Shown piece after piece: positions 6,409-8,424 of a stretch of DNA of 8,424 nt. The translations under genes and the position numbers were made by a program. This stretch comes from Actinomycetes bacterium (GTDB lineage Bacteria; Actinomycetota; Actinomycetes; Actinomycetales; Actinomycetaceae), in the NCBI GenBank assembly GCA_023387755.1, contig JAEWHO010000036.1:1-8424 (forward strand), given 5' to 3'. The notes below the pieces were generated by a model, which was given only the letters and a program-made list of their open reading frames with translations, searched no databases and was not told where the DNA came from. Each line of letters opens with the position of its first letter. Position 1 is the first letter of the stretch.

Positions 6409-6450
6409 ATGAGCGACTTACCAGAGCACTACCTCCGGTGCCGGTTTTAA
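6409..6450 (+). other. 13-codon ORF with a strong ribosome binding site; possible gene remnant
   Basis: ATG 6409 is preceded by AAGGGAG (6397-6403) at 5-base spacing, a better Shine-Dalgarno sequence than any of the full genes here has. The reading frame encodes MSDLPEHYLRCRF and stops at TAA 6448-6450. That stop overlaps, on the other strand, the parC stop codon at 6447-6449. It begins 33 bases after the GNAT stop. It could be the surviving start of a gene whose body was deleted when parC became its neighbour, a real micropeptide, or a chance match. No function can be assigned. Confidence 0.3.
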
Positions 6451-8424
6451 CCGATACCAGCAATCGGTTTGGAGGATGCCGCTCCGGAGCCATCGCGCCG
6501 CTCGTCGGCAGGAGGAAGTTCCACACTCTGCCCGCCACTGCCAACTGCGCGCGGGTCGAGCCCGACCCAGGCCAGCACCAGCGCATTATGGCCGGCGCGG
6601 AAACGGTGGCAGCGTACCCCCATTGTGGCCCGTCCCTTGGTGGGATAGCGGTCTAAGGGGGTTACCTTGACGTATTGATCTACGCTGGGATGCGCCCTGT
6701 CACCGGCAACCGTTACCACCTCAGCCGCGGCAATCTCCGCATCGGCAATAACCGCAGCGGCAACTACCACATCATCAGCAGCGAGTTTCATGCCTGCCAT
6801 GCCGCCGGCCCCGCGCCCCTGCGGACGTACCAGATCAGCGGCAAAATGCAGCAACTGGCCCTGCTGGCTTATCAGAACGATATGGTCATCCGCGCGGTCA
6901 CAGACTGCTGTAGCGACAACACGATCACCGGGGGATAGCCCGATAATTTCAAAGCTATCGGCGGACTTCGGGAAATCTGCGGCGCGGAAGCGCTTCACCT
7001 TACCCTCGCGGGTGACGATCACCGCAGTGGGGGCATCTTCGCTGACATCAACCAACCCCACCACCTGCTCATCGCCAGTCAGGGAGACAAGATCGCGGAT
7101 CGGAATTCCGCCGGCCAGGGAGGGGGCCGACGCGGTGGGGGCGAGCGCCGGTATATCGAGGACGTTCATGCGCTGCACCCGCCCACTATCCATGAGCACA
7201 CCAATCATCCCGTGGGAACGCGACGGCAGCGCCGCGAGTAGCGCGTCATGGGCGCAGCGGGGACCGGACCGGGTGATCACAGGGGCTTCCGGCTCCAGCG
7301 CTAGTTGGCCTTCAGCCCCGGCCAGCCCAGTATCGGGGGCGTCGATACGGGCCACCAGACCGCTAGTTGACAACACTACGCGGCAGGCGACGTCGGGCAC
7401 CTGTAATGGCACGGCAGCGGGTCCCACCCCCGCGGACTCTAGTAGGACGGTACGGCGCGGGGTGGCATGGGCAGCAGCCACCCGGGCTAAGTCATCAGAA
7501 ACCACTTCCCGCAGGCGCGCATCGCTGGCTAAAATCTCTTCCAGCTCCGCGATTTCCTGCGCCAGCTGGTCGGCTTCAGCCTGCAGTTCGATCCGGGAGA
7601 ACTTGGTCAGACGGCGCAAGCGCAGCTGCAGTATGTACTCCGCCTGGGCCTCTGACAGGTCAAAGATCATCATGAGCCGGTCCCGGGCGGCTGCGGCGTC
7701 ATCGGAGGAGCGGATCACCTGGATGACTTCGTCGATATCGGCGATTGCAATGAGTAGCCCCTGGACCAGGTGGAGGCGCTCTTGGCGCACCTGTAGTCGG
7801 TGGCGGGTGCGGCGGGTAACCACCTCGAGCCGGTGATCGAGATAGATCTGCAGGAGTTGTTTTAACCCGAGGGTCTGCGGGCGGCCATCGACGAGGGCCA
7901 CATTGTTAATCCCGAAGGATTCCTCCAAAGGGGTGTGGCGGTAGAGTTTTTCAAGCACCGCTTCCGGGTTGAAGGAGTTTTTCACTTCGATTACGAGGCG
8001 GAGGCCGTTCTTCCGGTCTGTCAGATCAGTAACCCGGGAAATACCGGTAATTTTCTTTCGATCTACGGCGTCCTTAATCCGGTCGATTACCCGCTCCGGG
8101 CCCACCTGATAGGGCAGTTCCGTCACCACGATTCCCTTGCGGCGGGCGGTAATATTCTCAATCCGCGCCCGCGCGCGAGTGCGGAAGGAGCCCCGGCCGG
8201 TAGCGTAAGCATCCCGAATCCCATCTAAACCGATGATCTTACCGCCCGAAGGCAGATCAGGGCCGGGTACAAAACCCATGAGCGTATCGAGGTCCGCCTC
8301 TGGGTGGGTGAGCAGATGACGGGCAGCGGCCACCACCTCACCGAGATTATGGGGGGCCATATTGGTGGCCATCCCGACGGCGATACCAGCGGCACCATTG
8401 ACTAACAGATTGGGAATGGCCGCG
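6447..8424 (-). CDS. parC: DNA topoisomerase IV subunit A (ParC), N-terminus missing
   Basis: This is the DNA breakage-reunion subunit that pairs with ParE. The window holds the last 658 residues; the frame is open at the right edge and the gene runs in beyond it. The first visible residues, AAIPNLLVNGAAGIAVGMATNMAPHNLGEV, are the conserved segment a few tens of residues after the catalytic tyrosine. That tyrosine and the quinolone-resistance region, about 160 residues in all, are therefore outside. Next come the tower and coiled-coil parts, with GLKQLLQIYLDHRLEVVTRR, RLHLVQGLLIAIADIDEVIQ and a heptad-like stretch near fragment residues 268-314. From about residue 325 the beta-pinwheel C-terminal domain begins. 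QGRGAGGMAGM near 533-543 resembles a GyrA box but is not the canonical QRRGGKG, which favours ParC over GyrA. The last 25 or so residues are a disordered-looking tail. It is convergent with the GNAT gene. Confidence 0.92.
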   Translation of the reverse strand, partial: AAIPNLLVNGAAGIAVGMATNMAPHNLGEVVAAARHLLTHPEADLDTLMGFVPGPDLPSGGKIIGLDGIRDAYATGRGSFRTRARARIENITARRKGIVVTELPYQVGPERVIDRIKDAVDRKKITGISRVTDLTDRKNGLRLVIEVKNSFNPEAVLEKLYRHTPLEESFGINNVALVDGRPQTLGLKQLLQIYLDHRLEVVTRRTRHRLQVRQERLHLVQGLLIAIADIDEVIQVIRSSDDAAAARDRLMMIFDLSEAQAEYILQLRLRRLTKFSRIELQAEADQLAQEIAELEEILASDARLREVVSDDLARVAAAHATPRRTVLLESAGVGPAAVPLQVPDVACRVVLSTSGLVARIDAPDTGLAGAEGQLALEPEAPVITRSGPRCAHDALLAALPSRSHGMIGVLMDSGRVQRMNVLDIPALAPTASAPSLAGGIPIRDLVSLTGDEQVVGLVDVSEDAPTAVIVTREGKVKRFRAADFPKSADSFEIIGLSPGDRVVATAVCDRADDHIVLISQQGQLLHFAADLVRPQGRGAGGMAGMKLAADDVVVAAAVIADAEIAAAEVVTVAGDRAHPSVDQYVKVTPLDRYPTKGRATMGVRCHRFRAGHNALVLAWVGLDPRAVGSGGQSVELPPADERRDGSGAASSKPIAGIG
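6449..6469. terminator. Small inverted repeat at the parC stop codon
   Basis: AACCGAT (6449-6455) pairs with ATCGGTT (6463-6469) around a 7-base loop, overlapping the parC stop and its last codons. No T-run follows in either direction and the stem is short, so any role as a shared terminator for the convergent GNAT and parC genes is doubtful. It is the only inverted repeat I can find at this junction. Confidence 0.2.

Noticed and set aside
6790..7836. Plus-strand ORF of 348 codons opposite parC
   Set aside because: It has a Ser/Arg/Ala-rich composition typical of antisense GC-rich coding DNA, has no motifs, and lies wholly inside conserved parC.
1..8424. CRISPR array, insertion sequence, tRNA/rRNA gene, prophage or defence system
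   Set aside because: No regularly spaced repeats, terminal inverted repeats with a transposase, tRNA-like folds or related proteins were found; coding space is filled by housekeeping genes. No novel system is supported in this window.

Overview
This is a housekeeping stretch of an actinobacterial chromosome. The DNA is moderately GC-rich. The primary sigma factor is of the HrdB/SigA type, with a long Lys/Ala-rich and acidic N-terminal extension. It is followed by a DUF7455-type mini zinc protein and an actinobacterial-type topoisomerase IV pair. That combination points to the Actinomycetes, probably the Actinomycetaceae or a nearby order, but the sequence alone does not fix the genus.

Layout, left to right. 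Positions 1-696 (+) hold the last 231 residues of glycine dehydrogenase (gcvP). Positions 697-898 hold a strong 17-bp terminator-type hairpin, then a consensus TATAAT -10 box and a short leader that itself folds into a GC-rich hairpin followed by a pyrimidine/T-rich tract. Positions 899-2647 (+) encode the primary sigma factor (582 aa from the preferred GTG start). A 15-bp perfect hairpin at 2696-2730 separates it from a convergent small gene at 2745-2954 (-), a 69-aa protein with four likely metal ligands. Positions 3073-5169 (+) encode topoisomerase IV subunit B (parE), possibly from a leaderless mRNA. Positions 5245-6375 (+) encode a tandem-GNAT acetyltransferase of unknown substrate. After a 71-base gap holding a 13-codon ORF with a near-perfect ribosome binding site, the rest of the window (6447-8424, -) is topoisomerase IV subunit A (parC), convergent with the others and missing its N-terminus, including the catalytic tyrosine, off the right edge.

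ParE and ParC form the heterotetrameric type IIA topoisomerase that decatenates daughter chromosomes. The sigma factor directs housekeeping transcription, and GcvP is the decarboxylating enzyme of the glycine cleavage system. Except for parE/parC these genes are not functionally coupled; they look like a conserved actinobacterial neighbourhood. I see no CRISPR array, insertion sequence, tRNA/rRNA gene, prophage gene or defence system. The points worth a second look are regulatory or marginal: the rpoD leader hairpin, the possible leaderless parE start, the orphan micro-ORF between the GNAT gene and parC, and the DUF7455 and GNAT genes of unknown role.
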